64,000 nucleotides of DNA. Source: Pseudomonas sp. PDM18. Lineage in GTDB: Bacteria > Pseudomonadota > Gammaproteobacteria > Pseudomonadales > Pseudomonadaceae. The DNA is taken from contig NZ_JACVBX010000008.1 in assembly GCF_014852585.1 (NCBI RefSeq), positions 124,001 to 188,000 of the forward strand, read 5' to 3'. Both the position numbers and the translations under genes were made by a program. Below the pieces are notes generated by a model. It saw nothing but the letters and a program-made list of their open reading frames with translations, was not told the origin of the DNA and ran no database searches. Shown here piece after piece: positions 47,223 to 59,052 of this stretch; position 1 is the stretch's first letter; every line of letters starts with the position of its first letter.

Positions 47223-48161
47223 CTACGCCATCCGCTCACTGAGAAAATCAAAATAACGCCGGCGCAGCGTCTCGCTCTCGTTCGCCAGGTGGTGCCGCGC
47301 GCCGGTGAGCAGCAGGCATTCGATCTTCTCGAACTTGTCCTCCAGCACCTTCAGGTTGTAGCGCCAGTCCACCGTCTCGTCGGCATCGCCCTGCACCACC
47401 AGCAGGCTCTGCACCCCGTGGCCGGCCGCCTCGATGCGCGGAATCCAGCGCGCCAGCGCACCAACCCAGGCCGTGGGCAGAATCTTCGGCTGCAGCGGAT
47501 CGCGATCGCGCAGGAAAGAAAGGAATTCGGCGTCGTTGGAGTTCTCGCTGAAACGTCGCGGGATCGAGTCCACGAAGGGCCGCAGCATCTGGTAGCTGAA
47601 CTTCGACCAGCCCCAGGCCCGTGGACGCACCAGCGGCGCCAGCAGGATGGTGCGGCCCAGCTCTGGGCGCGGTGCGCCGGTGAGCAGGTAGTCCAGCAGG
47701 ATCGCCCCGCCGGTGCTCTGCCCACAGAGATGCCAGGGTTGCGGCAGGTCCAGCTCCTGGGCCTGGCCCAGCAACGCGCCCAGCACCACCTGGTATTCGG
47801 CAAAGTCGCCGATGCTGGCGGCGGCCCCGCCCGACAGGCCGTGCCCCGGCAGGTCGCAGGCCAGCACCGCGAAGCCCATGCCCAGCGCCCAGTCGATCAC
47901 GTGGCGGTACAGGCCCATGTGGTCGTAGTAGCCGTGCAGCAGCACGACGGTTCCTCGCGCCAGCACCGGTCGCCAGTACTGCGCGGCGATCTGGTAGCCG
48001 CCGGCCTCGAAGGTGCCCAGCCGACTCTGCAGGCCGGGATGACGGGCGTGCAGGTCCAGGCCGTAGAAATGCTGGTACAACGCGATGCCAACCTCGTTCG
48101 CCTCTGCGGTCAGAGGTCGCAGCAGGGGGCGCAGCAGATCGGGCTGGAAGGCTTCAGGCAT
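47223..48161 (-). CDS. Alpha/beta hydrolase (S33, lysophospholipase-like)
   Basis: A 312-residue serine hydrolase of the monoglyceride lipase/lysophospholipase L2 group. The oxyanion segment VVLLHGYYDHMG is near residue 72, nucleophile Ser is in CGQSTGG (about 147), and the late His is in ARHHLANES. No signal peptide is clear. It is divergent from the DUF6436 gene. Confidence 0.85.
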   Translation of the reverse strand: MPEAFQPDLLRPLLRPLTAEANEVGIALYQHFYGLDLHARHPGLQSRLGTFEAGGYQIAAQYWRPVLARGTVVLLHGYYDHMGLYRHVIDWALGMGFAVLACDLPGHGLSGGAAASIGDFAEYQVVLGALLGQAQELDLPQPWHLCGQSTGGAILLDYLLTGAPRPELGRTILLAPLVRPRAWGWSKFSYQMLRPFVDSIPRRFSENSNDAEFLSFLRDRDPLQPKILPTAWVGALARWIPRIEAAGHGVQSLLVVQGDADETVDWRYNLKVLEDKFEKIECLLLTGARHHLANESETLRRRYFDFLSERMA

Positions 48162-48284
48162 GGGCGTTTCGCTTCTGGCAGGCGGGTGACGAAGGGAGCG
48201 CGTGCAGCAGCGGGATATTCTGCCGCGCTCGCCCCCGTGGCAAGCTTGTCGGCTATCTTACCGACTCTGTCACTGGTCGCCGCC

Positions 48285-48860
48285 ATGTCCTCACGCCGAA
48301 AATCGTTGCTCACCTGGCTGATCGCCGCGCTCTGCCTGGGAGCGCTGCTTGCCACCTACTGGTGGTACGAGAATCGCTTCATCCGCCCGTTCAGCCACCA
48401 GCCGCAACTGTTTTCCGGCGACCACCTGATGCTGCCCGCGCAGCTGGCCGGCCCCGGCAAGATCCGCCTGGTGCACTTCTGGGACCCGGCCTGCCCGTGC
48501 AACGTCGGCAACCAGCAGCACCTCGCCGAGCTGATCCAGCGCTTTGGCCCGCAGGGCGTGGAGTTCTTCGCCGTGCAGAAGCCCGGGAGCCGCGGCCACC
48601 TGCCGGACACGCTGAACGCCATGCGCGCGCTGGACTCGCTGCCCGGTGCCGAGCAGTTGCCCGCCAGCCCCGCCGTGGCGATCTGGGACGCCCAGGGCAA
48701 GCTGGCTTACTTCGGCCCCTACAGCGAAGGTGCGGTGTGCACCTCCGGCAACAGCTTCATCGAGCCGATCCTCGACGCCCTGGTGGGCGGCCGCCAGGTG
48801 AACGCGACGCACACCCTGGCCGTGGGCTGCTATTGCCCCTGGGATGGCGCAAAGCACTGA
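48285..48860 (+). CDS. DUF6436 thioredoxin-like membrane-anchored protein
   Basis: A 191-residue protein with an N-terminal membrane anchor (about 9-27) and a thioredoxin-like domain. The active-site position reads FWDPACPCN, a CxC rather than CxxC motif. Two more cysteines lie at the C-terminus in VGCYCPW. A periplasmic redox or metal role is possible. The frame is open far upstream, but the ATG at 48285 places the anchor at the N-terminus; its ribosome site is weak. Confidence 0.72.
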   Translation: MSSRRKSLLTWLIAALCLGALLATYWWYENRFIRPFSHQPQLFSGDHLMLPAQLAGPGKIRLVHFWDPACPCNVGNQQHLAELIQRFGPQGVEFFAVQKPGSRGHLPDTLNAMRALDSLPGAEQLPASPAVAIWDAQGKLAYFGPYSEGAVCTSGNSFIEPILDALVGGRQVNATHTLAVGCYCPWDGAKH

Positions 48861-48948
48861 GCCGCATCAACGAAGCCAATGGCCAATCCGTGACTACACT
48901 TGGTTCGCCGGCCCATGAGGGGCCGATCGCCACCAAGGAGCTTTTCGC

Positions 48949-49461
48949 ATGCGTCTTCCTTCCGCCCTCGCCTTCTGCGCCGTTCTCTCCACCGGGCTAG
49001 TGCTGCCCCTGGCCGCCCACGCCGAAGATGCACCCAGCAGCAAACAGGTGATGGAGCAACACAAGCAGGCCATCAACAACCGCATCGCCGACATCGACTA
49101 CAAGCGCAAGCGCATCGTCGAAGCCAACATGAAGCTCACCCCGCAGGAAACCGAGAAGTTCTGGCCGATCTACAACAGCTACCGCACCGAGGCGGACAAA
49201 CTGAGCAAGCAGACCCTGGCGATCATCATCGACTACGCCAACAGCTATAACACTGGCTCGGTGAGCAACGACGAGTCGGCCAAACTGCAGAAGCAGGTGC
49301 TGGAGTTGCAGGACGACCGCCAGGAGCTGAAAGAGAAGTACCTCAAGCGCATCGCCAAGGAAGTCTCGCCACAGCGCGCCCTGCGCTTCCTGCAGATCGA
49401 AGACCAGCTTGATGCCATGGCGCTGCTGGAAGTCAGCCGCGAAATCCCGCTGGCCGAGTAA
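48949..49461 (+). CDS. Periplasmic helical protein of unknown function
   Basis: A 170-residue exported protein: signal peptide (to about residue 25, AAHAED), then an almost wholly helical, Lys/Glu-rich body. It includes LTPQETEKFWPIYNSY and VSPQRALRFLQIEDQLDA, reminiscent of the Spy/CpxP periplasmic chaperone pattern. AAGGAG precedes the ATG. A stress-chaperone role is inference from overall shape only. Confidence 0.72.
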   Translation: MRLPSALAFCAVLSTGLVLPLAAHAEDAPSSKQVMEQHKQAINNRIADIDYKRKRIVEANMKLTPQETEKFWPIYNSYRTEADKLSKQTLAIIIDYANSYNTGSVSNDESAKLQKQVLELQDDRQELKEKYLKRIAKEVSPQRALRFLQIEDQLDAMALLEVSREIPLAE

Positions 49462-49464
49462 CCA

Positions 49465-50514
49465 TCAGCCTTCGGTGCCGCCCTGCAGGCGCTGGCGATA
49501 GCGCTCGGGCGGCACCGAGTACCAGCGCTTGAACGCGCGATAGAACGGCGACAGCTCTGCAAAACCACAGGCCCGCGCCACCTCGCGGATAGCCTCGCCC
49601 TGTTCCAGAAGCTGCGCGGCACGCTGCCGGCGCACCTCTTCCCGCACCTCCCTGAAGGTCTGCGCCCGGCTCGCCAGGTTGCGCTGCAGCAGCCCCGGCC
49701 GCACGCCGAGTTCGCGGGCGCAACTTTGCAGAGTGCACTCCTCCTCCCCCAACCGTATTGCGATCAGGTAGCGCAGGCGATTGAGCAGGTCGTTCTCGTC
49801 CAGCGTGCCCAGCTGTTCCCGCGCGTGCTCGGTGAGCAATCGGTGCAGCACCGGGTTGCCAGTACGTGAAGGCCGAGACATCTGGGCGCGATCGAACAGC
49901 AAGGCGTCATTGGGCTTGCCAAAGCTCGGCGTGAGGCCGAACAGCCGCCGGTGCTCGCTCAGCCGACGCGGCTGCGGATGGCGGAACTCGATGGCCTGGA
50001 CGCGGAATTCATCGTCGGTGATCAGCGCCAGCAGCTTGAGGAACAGCAGCATCAGGCACTCCATCTGCTGGCGCAGGTTGCTGGTGCCCAGATAGTTGAG
50101 GTCGAGGATCAGCCGCACCTGCTCGCCCTCCTCGCGCATCTGCGCGGCAAAGCCCCCGGAGAGGATGTGCTGGAAGCGCAGGAAACTGTGCAGCGCCTCG
50201 CGCAGGTCGCTGCTGGCCATCAGCAGGTAGCCGACCACGTCCAGCAGACGCGGCTTCATCGCCTCGCCCAGGTGCAGGCCGATATCGGCGTCGCCGGTAA
50301 TTTCGTCAAGCATCGTCCAGAACAATGGAGCGTCGTCATGCACCAGACGGCCACTCTGCGCCGGCGGCGGCAGGCGCACCTTCTGCAGGGCCTGGCGGTA
50401 GATATCGGTGGGGTCGAAGCCCAGCACCGAGAGCGCCTCGTACAACTGGCGGCGCAGGGTGGCGGACTGGGTCAGCGCCGGGGTGGCGGGGAAGTTCAGC
50501 TCGGGGGCGGCCAT
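49465..50514 (-). CDS. AraC-family regulator divergent from hacB
   Basis: A 349-residue regulator. The PF12625-like N-terminal domain (about 25-220) is followed by an AraC DNA-binding region (about 255-349; CARELGVRPGLLQRNLASR and VARACGFAELSPFYRAFKRW). CAGGAG precedes the ATG at 50514. It starts 107 bp from the divergent acylase gene, the usual layout for a local regulator. Its effector is unknown; an AHL, fatty acid or acyl amide would fit. Confidence 0.87.
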   Translation of the reverse strand: MAAPELNFPATPALTQSATLRRQLYEALSVLGFDPTDIYRQALQKVRLPPPAQSGRLVHDDAPLFWTMLDEITGDADIGLHLGEAMKPRLLDVVGYLLMASSDLREALHSFLRFQHILSGGFAAQMREEGEQVRLILDLNYLGTSNLRQQMECLMLLFLKLLALITDDEFRVQAIEFRHPQPRRLSEHRRLFGLTPSFGKPNDALLFDRAQMSRPSRTGNPVLHRLLTEHAREQLGTLDENDLLNRLRYLIAIRLGEEECTLQSCARELGVRPGLLQRNLASRAQTFREVREEVRRQRAAQLLEQGEAIREVARACGFAELSPFYRAFKRWYSVPPERYRQRLQGGTEG

Positions 50515-50527
50515 GGTCACTCCTGGG

Positions 50528-50566
50528 ATTGACCGGAGAATTCCAGTAGCGAGACGTTTGGTCAAT
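50528..50566. promoter_or_regulatory. Inverted repeat between araC and hacB
   Basis: ATTGACC (50528-50534) faces GGTCAAT (50560-50566), with a GGAGAATTCC element between. It lies in the 107-bp divergent region, so it could be an operator for the adjacent AraC protein. Confidence 0.3.
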
Positions 50567-50621
50567 GAGCGACGTGCGCTATCCACTGCAGAATCGCCGC
50601 ATAACAACAAGGAGTTGCCGC

Positions 50622-53009
50622 ATGAAACGCACTTTGACTGTCCTCGCTGTCGTTGTCGCCGCTGCTGCGGCGGGCACCGGCTGGTACCTGCACGGCAAGC
50701 AGCCGGTACGCGACGGACAACTGCCCCTGGCCGGCCTGGCCAGCGAAGTCACGGTTCGCTACGACGAGCGCGGCGTGCCGCACATCAAGGCGGGCAGCGA
50801 GGAGGACATGTACCGCGCGATCGGCTACGTCCACGCCCAGGATCGCCTGTTCCAGATGGAAATCCTCCGCCGCCTGTCCCGAGGCGAGCTGGCCGAGGTG
50901 CTCGGGCCCAAGCTGGTGGACACCGACCGCATGTTCCGCAGCCTGCGCATCCGCGACCACGCCGCCGAATACGTGGCCAGGCAGGACAAGAACTCCCCGG
51001 CCTGGAAGGCGCTGGTCGCCTACCTCGATGGCGTCAACCAGTTTCAGGACAGCCATCCGCGCCCGGTGGAATTCGACATCCTCGGCATTCCCAAGCGCGC
51101 CTTCACCCCCGAAGACACCGTCAGCGTTGCCGGCTACATGGCCTACAGCTTCGCCGCCGCCTTCCGCACCGAGCCGGTGCTGACCTACGTTCGCGACGAG
51201 CTGGGCGCGGACTACCTGAAGGTCTTCGACCTCGACTGGCATCCCGAAGGCGTGATGACCCCCAAGGCGCTCGCCGCCGCCGACTGGCAGGACCTGAGCG
51301 CCATCGCCCGCCTGAGCCACGCCGCGCTGGAGAAGGCCGGCCTGCCGCAGTTCGAGGGCAGCAACGCCTGGGCCGTCTCCGGCAGCCGCACCAAGAGCGG
51401 CAAGCCGCTGCTGGCCGGCGACCCGCACATCCGCTTCGCCGTGCCGGCAGTGTGGTATGAGATGCAGGCCAGCGCGCCGGGCTTCGAGCTGTACGGCCAC
51501 TACCAGGCGCTCAACCCCTTCGCCTCGCTCGGCCACAACCTGCAGTTCGGCTGGAGCCTGACCATGTTCCAGAACGACGACGTCGATCTGGTCGCCGAGA
51601 AGGTCAACCCGGACAACCCCAACCAGGTCTGGTACCACGGCCAGTGGACGGACCTGAAAAGCGAGGAGCAGAGCATCGCGGTGAAGGGCGAGGCGCCAGT
51701 GAAGATCACCCTGCGCAGCTCGCCCCACGGCCCGCTGGTCAACGATGCGCTGGGCACCGCCGCAGGCAAGACACCGGTTTCCATGTGGTGGGCTTTCCTG
51801 GAAACCCAGAACCCGATCCTCGACGCCTTCTATGAGCTGAACCGCGCCGATACCCTGCCCAAGGCCCGCGCGGCTGCCTCGAAGATCCAGTCGCCGGGCC
51901 TCAACGTGGTCTGGGCCAACGCTCGTGGCGACATCGGCTGGTGGGCATCAGCGCAGCTGCCTGTGCGCCCGGACGGGGTCAACCCGAACTTCCTGCTCGA
52001 CGGCGCCAGCGATCAGGCCGACAAGAGCGGTTTCTACCCCTTCAGCGAAAACCCGCAGGAAGAAAACCCGGCGCGCGGCTACATCGTCTCCGCCAACTTC
52101 CAGCCGGTGCCGGCCAACGGCCGGCCGATTCCGGGTTACTACAACCTGCCCGATCGCGGCCAGCAGTTGGACAAGCGCCTGTCCGACACTTCCGTGAAGT
52201 GGGATCTGCAGAATAGCCAGGCGCTGCAACTGGACACCGCTACCGGCTACGGCCCGCGTGTCCTCAAGCCGTTGCTGCCGATCCTGCGTGGAGCCGCCGC
52301 GACCGACGAAGAAAAGGCGCTGGTGGAGAACCTCGCAAGCTGGCAGGGCGACCATCCGCTGGATTCGGTCACCGCCACCGTGTTCAACCAACTGCTCTAC
52401 CAGATCGCCGACGGCGCCATGCGCGACGAGATGGGCGACGCCTTCTTCGACAACCTGCTGTCCACCCGCGTGCTCGACGTCGCTCTGCCGCGCCTGGCCG
52501 CCGACGAGAACTCGCCCTGGTGGGACAACCGCAAGACGCCGCAGAAGGAAACCCGCACCGATATCGTCAAGGCCGCCTGGAAGGACAGCCTGGCGCACCT
52601 GCGCGCCAAACTCGGCCAGGACTCGAAGCAGTGGCAGTGGGGCAAGGCGCACACCCTCACCCACGGCCACCCGCTGGGCCAGCAGAAGCCGCTGGACCGC
52701 ATCTTCAACGTCGGTCCGTTCGCCGCTCCTGGCGGCCATGAGGTGCCGAACAACCTGTCCGCCCGCGTCGGCCCGGCGCCCTGGCAGGTGATTTACGGCC
52801 CGTCCACCCGTCGCCTGATCGACTTCGCCGACCCGGCCCACAGCCTGGGCATCAACCCTGTAGGCCAGAGCGGCGTGCCATTCGACAAGCACTACGACGA
52901 CCAGGCCGAGGCGTACATCGAGGGCCAGTACTTGCCGCAGCACTACGACGACAACGAGGTGAAGGCCAACACAAAGGGCATCCTGCGGTTGATTCCCGTG
53001 CGTCGCTGA
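50622..53009 (+). CDS. hacB: Penicillin acylase-family AHL acylase HacB
   Basis: A 795-residue precursor of an Ntn-hydrolase. An N-terminal signal/anchor (about 1-20) precedes an alpha-subunit region. Processing occurs before Ser247 in EGSNAWAVSG, which becomes the beta-subunit nucleophile. RDxxG-type GEEDMYRAIGYVHAQDR is near the N-terminus. In P. aeruginosa HacB cleaves long acyl-homoserine lactones, which makes it a quorum-quenching enzyme. AAGGAG precedes the ATG. Related members prefer penicillin or acyl-amides, so the substrate is inferred from synteny with PA0305. Confidence 0.88.
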   Translation: MKRTLTVLAVVVAAAAAGTGWYLHGKQPVRDGQLPLAGLASEVTVRYDERGVPHIKAGSEEDMYRAIGYVHAQDRLFQMEILRRLSRGELAEVLGPKLVDTDRMFRSLRIRDHAAEYVARQDKNSPAWKALVAYLDGVNQFQDSHPRPVEFDILGIPKRAFTPEDTVSVAGYMAYSFAAAFRTEPVLTYVRDELGADYLKVFDLDWHPEGVMTPKALAAADWQDLSAIARLSHAALEKAGLPQFEGSNAWAVSGSRTKSGKPLLAGDPHIRFAVPAVWYEMQASAPGFELYGHYQALNPFASLGHNLQFGWSLTMFQNDDVDLVAEKVNPDNPNQVWYHGQWTDLKSEEQSIAVKGEAPVKITLRSSPHGPLVNDALGTAAGKTPVSMWWAFLETQNPILDAFYELNRADTLPKARAAASKIQSPGLNVVWANARGDIGWWASAQLPVRPDGVNPNFLLDGASDQADKSGFYPFSENPQEENPARGYIVSANFQPVPANGRPIPGYYNLPDRGQQLDKRLSDTSVKWDLQNSQALQLDTATGYGPRVLKPLLPILRGAAATDEEKALVENLASWQGDHPLDSVTATVFNQLLYQIADGAMRDEMGDAFFDNLLSTRVLDVALPRLAADENSPWWDNRKTPQKETRTDIVKAAWKDSLAHLRAKLGQDSKQWQWGKAHTLTHGHPLGQQKPLDRIFNVGPFAAPGGHEVPNNLSARVGPAPWQVIYGPSTRRLIDFADPAHSLGINPVGQSGVPFDKHYDDQAEAYIEGQYLPQHYDDNEVKANTKGILRLIPVRR

Positions 53010-53035
53010 AGCCCGGTCGACTAGAGCTAAACGGA

Positions 53036-53068
53036 AATGAAAAACCCCGCTCCTGCGGGGTTTTTCAT
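53036..53068. terminator. Terminator after hacB
   Basis: ATGAAAAACCCCGC pairs with GCGGGGTTTTTCAT around TCCT, giving a long stem with A- and T-rich arms. Confidence 0.92.
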
Positions 53069-53069
53069 T

Positions 53070-53357
53070 GGTGCGATATAGAGAGTGTTGCGGGAGATGC
53101 CGAAGCTCCCTGGCGCGTTATTTCCCCAAGGGATAACGATCGGGGTGTTGTATTGGGCGCCGTCTCCCGCACGGAGTGCCATAAGGCGTCACTGGAAGTT
53201 TGCCGGCGGCACGATCCGGTCCTGGTTCGGGGGGTGACCGGAAAGCGCCACCGAACGCTTAGAGCGTAGTTGGCAATCGGCCGGGTGGGGGGCTTTGCAA
53301 CCCACGGATTTTTCCGATAAACCCCGTACTTCCAAGCACTTCGGAATAACGTGTGTG
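53070..53357. other. Non-coding gap between hacB and spuH
   Basis: About 290 bp between two terminators with no open frame that has a ribosome site or Pseudomonas-like codon use. It is less GC-rich than its surroundings. No repeat family, RNA gene or gene remnant is recognised. Confidence 0.5.
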
Positions 53358-53390
53358 CAAAAAACACGGGCCACCCGAAGGTGGCCCGTG
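53358..53390 (-). terminator. Terminator of the spu operon
   Basis: On the minus strand CACGGGCCACC pairs with GGTGGCCCGTG around TTCG and is followed by TTTTTT. It ends 40 bp after the spuH stop. Confidence 0.93.
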
Positions 53391-53430
53391 GTTCGACAAT
53401 CGCCGGATACTACCGGCCGACAAGACGGCG

Positions 53431-54303
53431 TCAGGCGGTGGCTGTCGAACCCTTCTGCCAGTCGGTCGCGTTGGACTCCATGGCTTCCTGGATCGCACGC
53501 TTGCGACGTTCCTCGGCCTGACGGGTGAAGTACCAGGCGAAGAAGGTGAACAGCGAAACGGTGAGCAGGATCAGGCTGGCCACGGCGTTGATCTCCGGCT
53601 TCACGCCCAGGCGCACGGCGGAAAATACTTCCATCGGCAGGGTGGTGGAACCAGGACCGGACACGAAGCTGGCCAGTACCAGGTCATCCAGCGACAGGGC
53701 GAAGGACATCATGCCGCCCGCCGCCAGCGACGGGGCAATCATCGGGATGGTGATCAGCATGAACACTTTCCAGGGCTTGGCGCCCAGGTCCATGGCCGCT
53801 TCCTCGATGGACAGGTCCAACTCACGCAGGCGCGCCGACACCACGACTGCCACATAGGACGAGCAGAAGCTGGTGTGGGCGATCCAGATGGTCACGATGC
53901 CGCGCTCCTGCGGCCAGCCGATCAGCTGGGCCATGGCGACGAACAGCAGCAGCAGTGACAGACCGGTGATCACCTCGGGCATGACCAGCGGCGCGGTGAC
54001 CATGCCGCCGAACAGCGTGCGGCCACGGAAACGCGGGATGCGGGTCAGCACGAAGGCGGCCAGCGTACCCAGGGCCACGGAGGAAATCGCGGTGTAGCAG
54101 GCGATCTCCAGCGAGCGGAACACCGAACCGACCAACTGCTGGTTGTCCAGCAGGCCGACGTACCACTTCACCGACCAGCCGCCCCACACGGTCACCAGCT
54201 TGGAGCCGTTGAACGAGTAGATGACCAGGATGAGCATCGGCACGTAGATGAAGAGCAGGCCCAACACCAGCATGATGTTGGAGAACGACCAGCGCTTGTT
54301 CAT
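53431..54303 (-). CDS. spuH: Polyamine ABC permease SpuH (PotI-like)
   Basis: A 290-residue inner-membrane permease of the spermidine/putrescine importer. The EAA loop EEAAMDLGAKPWKVFMLITIP is near residue 168, followed by LSLDDLVLASFVSGPG. It overlaps spuG by 4 bp and ends the operon before a strong terminator. It forms the membrane channel with SpuG. Confidence 0.95.
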   Translation of the reverse strand: MNKRWSFSNIMLVLGLLFIYVPMLILVIYSFNGSKLVTVWGGWSVKWYVGLLDNQQLVGSVFRSLEIACYTAISSVALGTLAAFVLTRIPRFRGRTLFGGMVTAPLVMPEVITGLSLLLLFVAMAQLIGWPQERGIVTIWIAHTSFCSSYVAVVVSARLRELDLSIEEAAMDLGAKPWKVFMLITIPMIAPSLAAGGMMSFALSLDDLVLASFVSGPGSTTLPMEVFSAVRLGVKPEINAVASLILLTVSLFTFFAWYFTRQAEERRKRAIQEAMESNATDWQKGSTATA

Positions 54304-55211
54304 ACCTTGCCCTCCAGCTCTTTAGCCTGGTTCTTGTTAAAGAGGATGATGGGCACGATCAGGATCAGCAGCATCACCACGGCAAGGGCAGAAGCCACCG
54401 GCCAGTCACGGTTGTTGAAGAATTCCTGCCAGAGCACCTTACCGATCATCAGCGTCTCGGGGCCACCGAGCAGTTCCGGGATCACGAACTCGCCCACAGC
54501 CGGGATGAACACCAGCATGCAGCCGGCGATGATGCCGTTCTTGGACAGCGGGACGGTGATCTTCCAGAAGCTGGTGAAGTTGCGCGCGCCGAGGTCGGAC
54601 GCGGCTTCCAGCAGGCTCATGTCGTGCTTCACCAGGTTGGCGTAGAGCGGCATGACCATGAAGGGCAGGTACGAGTAGACGATGCCGATGTACACCGCGA
54701 AGTTGGTGTTCAGGATCGTCAGCGGCTCGTTGATGATGCCCAGCCACATCAGGAAGCTGTTGAGCAGGCCGTTGTTGGACAGGATGCCCATCCAGGCGTA
54801 CACGCGGATCAGGATCGCCGTCCAGGTCGGCATCATGATCAGCAGCAGCAGGACGGTCTGCATTTCCTTGCTGGCGCGGGCGATGGCATAGGCCATCGGG
54901 TATCCGATGAGCAGGCACAGGAAGGTGCTGATCGCCGCCATCTTCAGCGAGCCCAGGTAGGCGTCGATGTAGAGCGGGTCGTCCGTCAGCATCAGGTAGT
55001 TGCCCAGGTTCATCACAACCTGGAGCGTCTGGTCGGCGTACTGGAAGACTTCGGTGTACGGCGGAATGGCCACGTCCGCTGCCGCCAGACTGATCTTCAG
55101 CACGATGGCGAAGGGCAGCAGGAAGAACAGGAAGAGCCAGAAGAACGGCACACCGATCACGGCATGCCGGCCGTTCGGCAGGCGTTTCATGAGCGATTTG
55201 CTGATGTTCAT
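54300..55211 (-). CDS. spuG: Polyamine ABC permease SpuG (PotH-like)
   Basis: A 303-residue permease with six main helices. The EAA loop EAASDLGARNFTSFWKITVP (about 199-218) contacts the SpuF ATPase. It overlaps spuF and spuH by 4 bp each, so the three import subunits are translationally coupled. Confidence 0.95.
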   Translation of the reverse strand: MNISKSLMKRLPNGRHAVIGVPFFWLFLFFLLPFAIVLKISLAAADVAIPPYTEVFQYADQTLQVVMNLGNYLMLTDDPLYIDAYLGSLKMAAISTFLCLLIGYPMAYAIARASKEMQTVLLLLIMMPTWTAILIRVYAWMGILSNNGLLNSFLMWLGIINEPLTILNTNFAVYIGIVYSYLPFMVMPLYANLVKHDMSLLEAASDLGARNFTSFWKITVPLSKNGIIAGCMLVFIPAVGEFVIPELLGGPETLMIGKVLWQEFFNNRDWPVASALAVVMLLILIVPIILFNKNQAKELEGKV

Positions 55212-56362
55212 GATTGCAGTACCACACCGCTGTCGTCGTACCAGCTGATGTAAACCGGCTGGTCCCAGGTCGGGCGCGCAACGTGGCGCTCGGCGTTGGC
55301 CATGAAGGCCTGGACGATGAAGCCGGAGGTCAGCTTGATGTAGTACACCGAGTGACCGCCCAGGTAGGCGATGTCGTGGACGGTGCCCTGGGCGACGTTG
55401 AAGCCTTCGTGCTCGAGGTTTTCCGGCTTCTGCGCGCTGACCATGACCTTTTCAGGACGCAGCGCGTAGGTCATGCGCTTGTTCTCGGCACGGGTGCTGA
55501 TGCCGTGGCCGATGTAGATCGGGTTTTCCAGCTGCGGGCAGGCAATGACCGCGTGGTCCTGCAGGTCCTCGACGATCTCGCCGTCGAACAGGTTGACGTT
55601 GCCGATGAACTCGCAGATCAGGCGGCTGGCCGGCGTCTCGTAGATGTCCATCGGACTGCCGATCTGCTCGATGCAACCCAGGTGCATGATGGCGATGCGC
55701 TGGGCCATGGTCATGGCCTCTTCCTGGTCGTGGGTCACCATCACGCAGGTCACGCCCACGCGCTCGATGATCTCCACCAGTTCCAGTTGCATCTGGGAAC
55801 GCAGTTTCTTGTCCAGAGCGCCCATGGGTTCGTCGAGCAGCAGCAGCTTCGGACGCTTGGCCAGGGAGCGGGCCAGGGCCACGCGCTGACGCTGGCCGCC
55901 GGAGAGCTGGTGCGGCTTGCGCTTGGCGTACTGGGTCATCTGCACGAGCTTGAGCATCTCGTCGACGATCTTGTCGATCTCAGCCTTGGGCAGGCCGTCC
56001 TGCTTCAGGCCGAAGGCGATGTTCTGCGCCACGCTCATGTGAGGGAACAGGGCGTAAGACTGGAACATCATGTTGATCGGCCGCTCATAGGGCGGCAGGT
56101 CGGTAATGTCCTGGCCATCGAGGAAGATGCGACCTTCAGTGGGACGCTCGAAACCAGCCAGCATGCGAAGCAGGGTCGACTTGCCCGAACCCGAACCACC
56201 CAGCAGGGCGAAGATTTCGCCTTTCTTGATGTCCAGGGACACGCTGTCCACAGCCAGCGTTTCGTCGAACTGCTTGCTGACCCGGTCGATTTTTACCAGA
56301 ACCTCTTTAGGCTTCTGGTCGCCACTCAAGGCTTTCTTGTAGGCACCGGAGGCTATTGCCAT
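55208..56362 (-). CDS. spuF: Polyamine ABC transporter ATPase SpuF (PotG-like)
   Basis: A 384-residue ATPase. Walker [21 protein letters not shown]-loop, LSGGQRQR signature, LLLDEPMGALD Walker B and VTHDQEEA H-loop are all intact, with a TOBE domain at the C-terminus. The ATG at 56362 follows GGGAG; the upstream in-frame ATG at 56377 lacks a site. It powers uptake of putrescine via SpuD and spermidine via SpuE. Confidence 0.95.
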   Translation of the reverse strand: MAIASGAYKKALSGDQKPKEVLVKIDRVSKQFDETLAVDSVSLDIKKGEIFALLGGSGSGKSTLLRMLAGFERPTEGRIFLDGQDITDLPPYERPINMMFQSYALFPHMSVAQNIAFGLKQDGLPKAEIDKIVDEMLKLVQMTQYAKRKPHQLSGGQRQRVALARSLAKRPKLLLLDEPMGALDKKLRSQMQLELVEIIERVGVTCVMVTHDQEEAMTMAQRIAIMHLGCIEQIGSPMDIYETPASRLICEFIGNVNLFDGEIVEDLQDHAVIACPQLENPIYIGHGISTRAENKRMTYALRPEKVMVSAQKPENLEHEGFNVAQGTVHDIAYLGGHSVYYIKLTSGFIVQAFMANAERHVARPTWDQPVYISWYDDSGVVLQS

Positions 56363-56386
56363 TACCACAACTCCCAAATCATAGAG

Positions 56387-56407
56387 GCCCGGCCCCCGCG
56401 GCCGGGC
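56387..56407 (-). promoter_or_regulatory. spuE-spuF intergenic hairpin
   Basis: GCCCGGCC pairs perfectly with GGCCGGGC around five bases, 25 bp before the spuF start. It is placed after a binding-protein gene, where such hairpins often reduce downstream expression and protect upstream mRNA. Confidence 0.55.
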
Positions 56408-56511
56408 ATGCTTGGTATTACAGGGCTGGCGCAGTTTACGTGCGCCGCTGGGCCTTTCGAGGGGCCCTGCGACGCTCCGTGCCCGCGCGGACGGATTTGG
56501 GGAAAACCGTC

Positions 56512-59052
<2,541 letters not shown>

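Noticed and set aside
53065..53367. A 100-codon open frame on the - strand between hacB and spuH
   Set aside because: It runs through terminators at both ends, has no ribosome site and has codon use unlike the neighbours.
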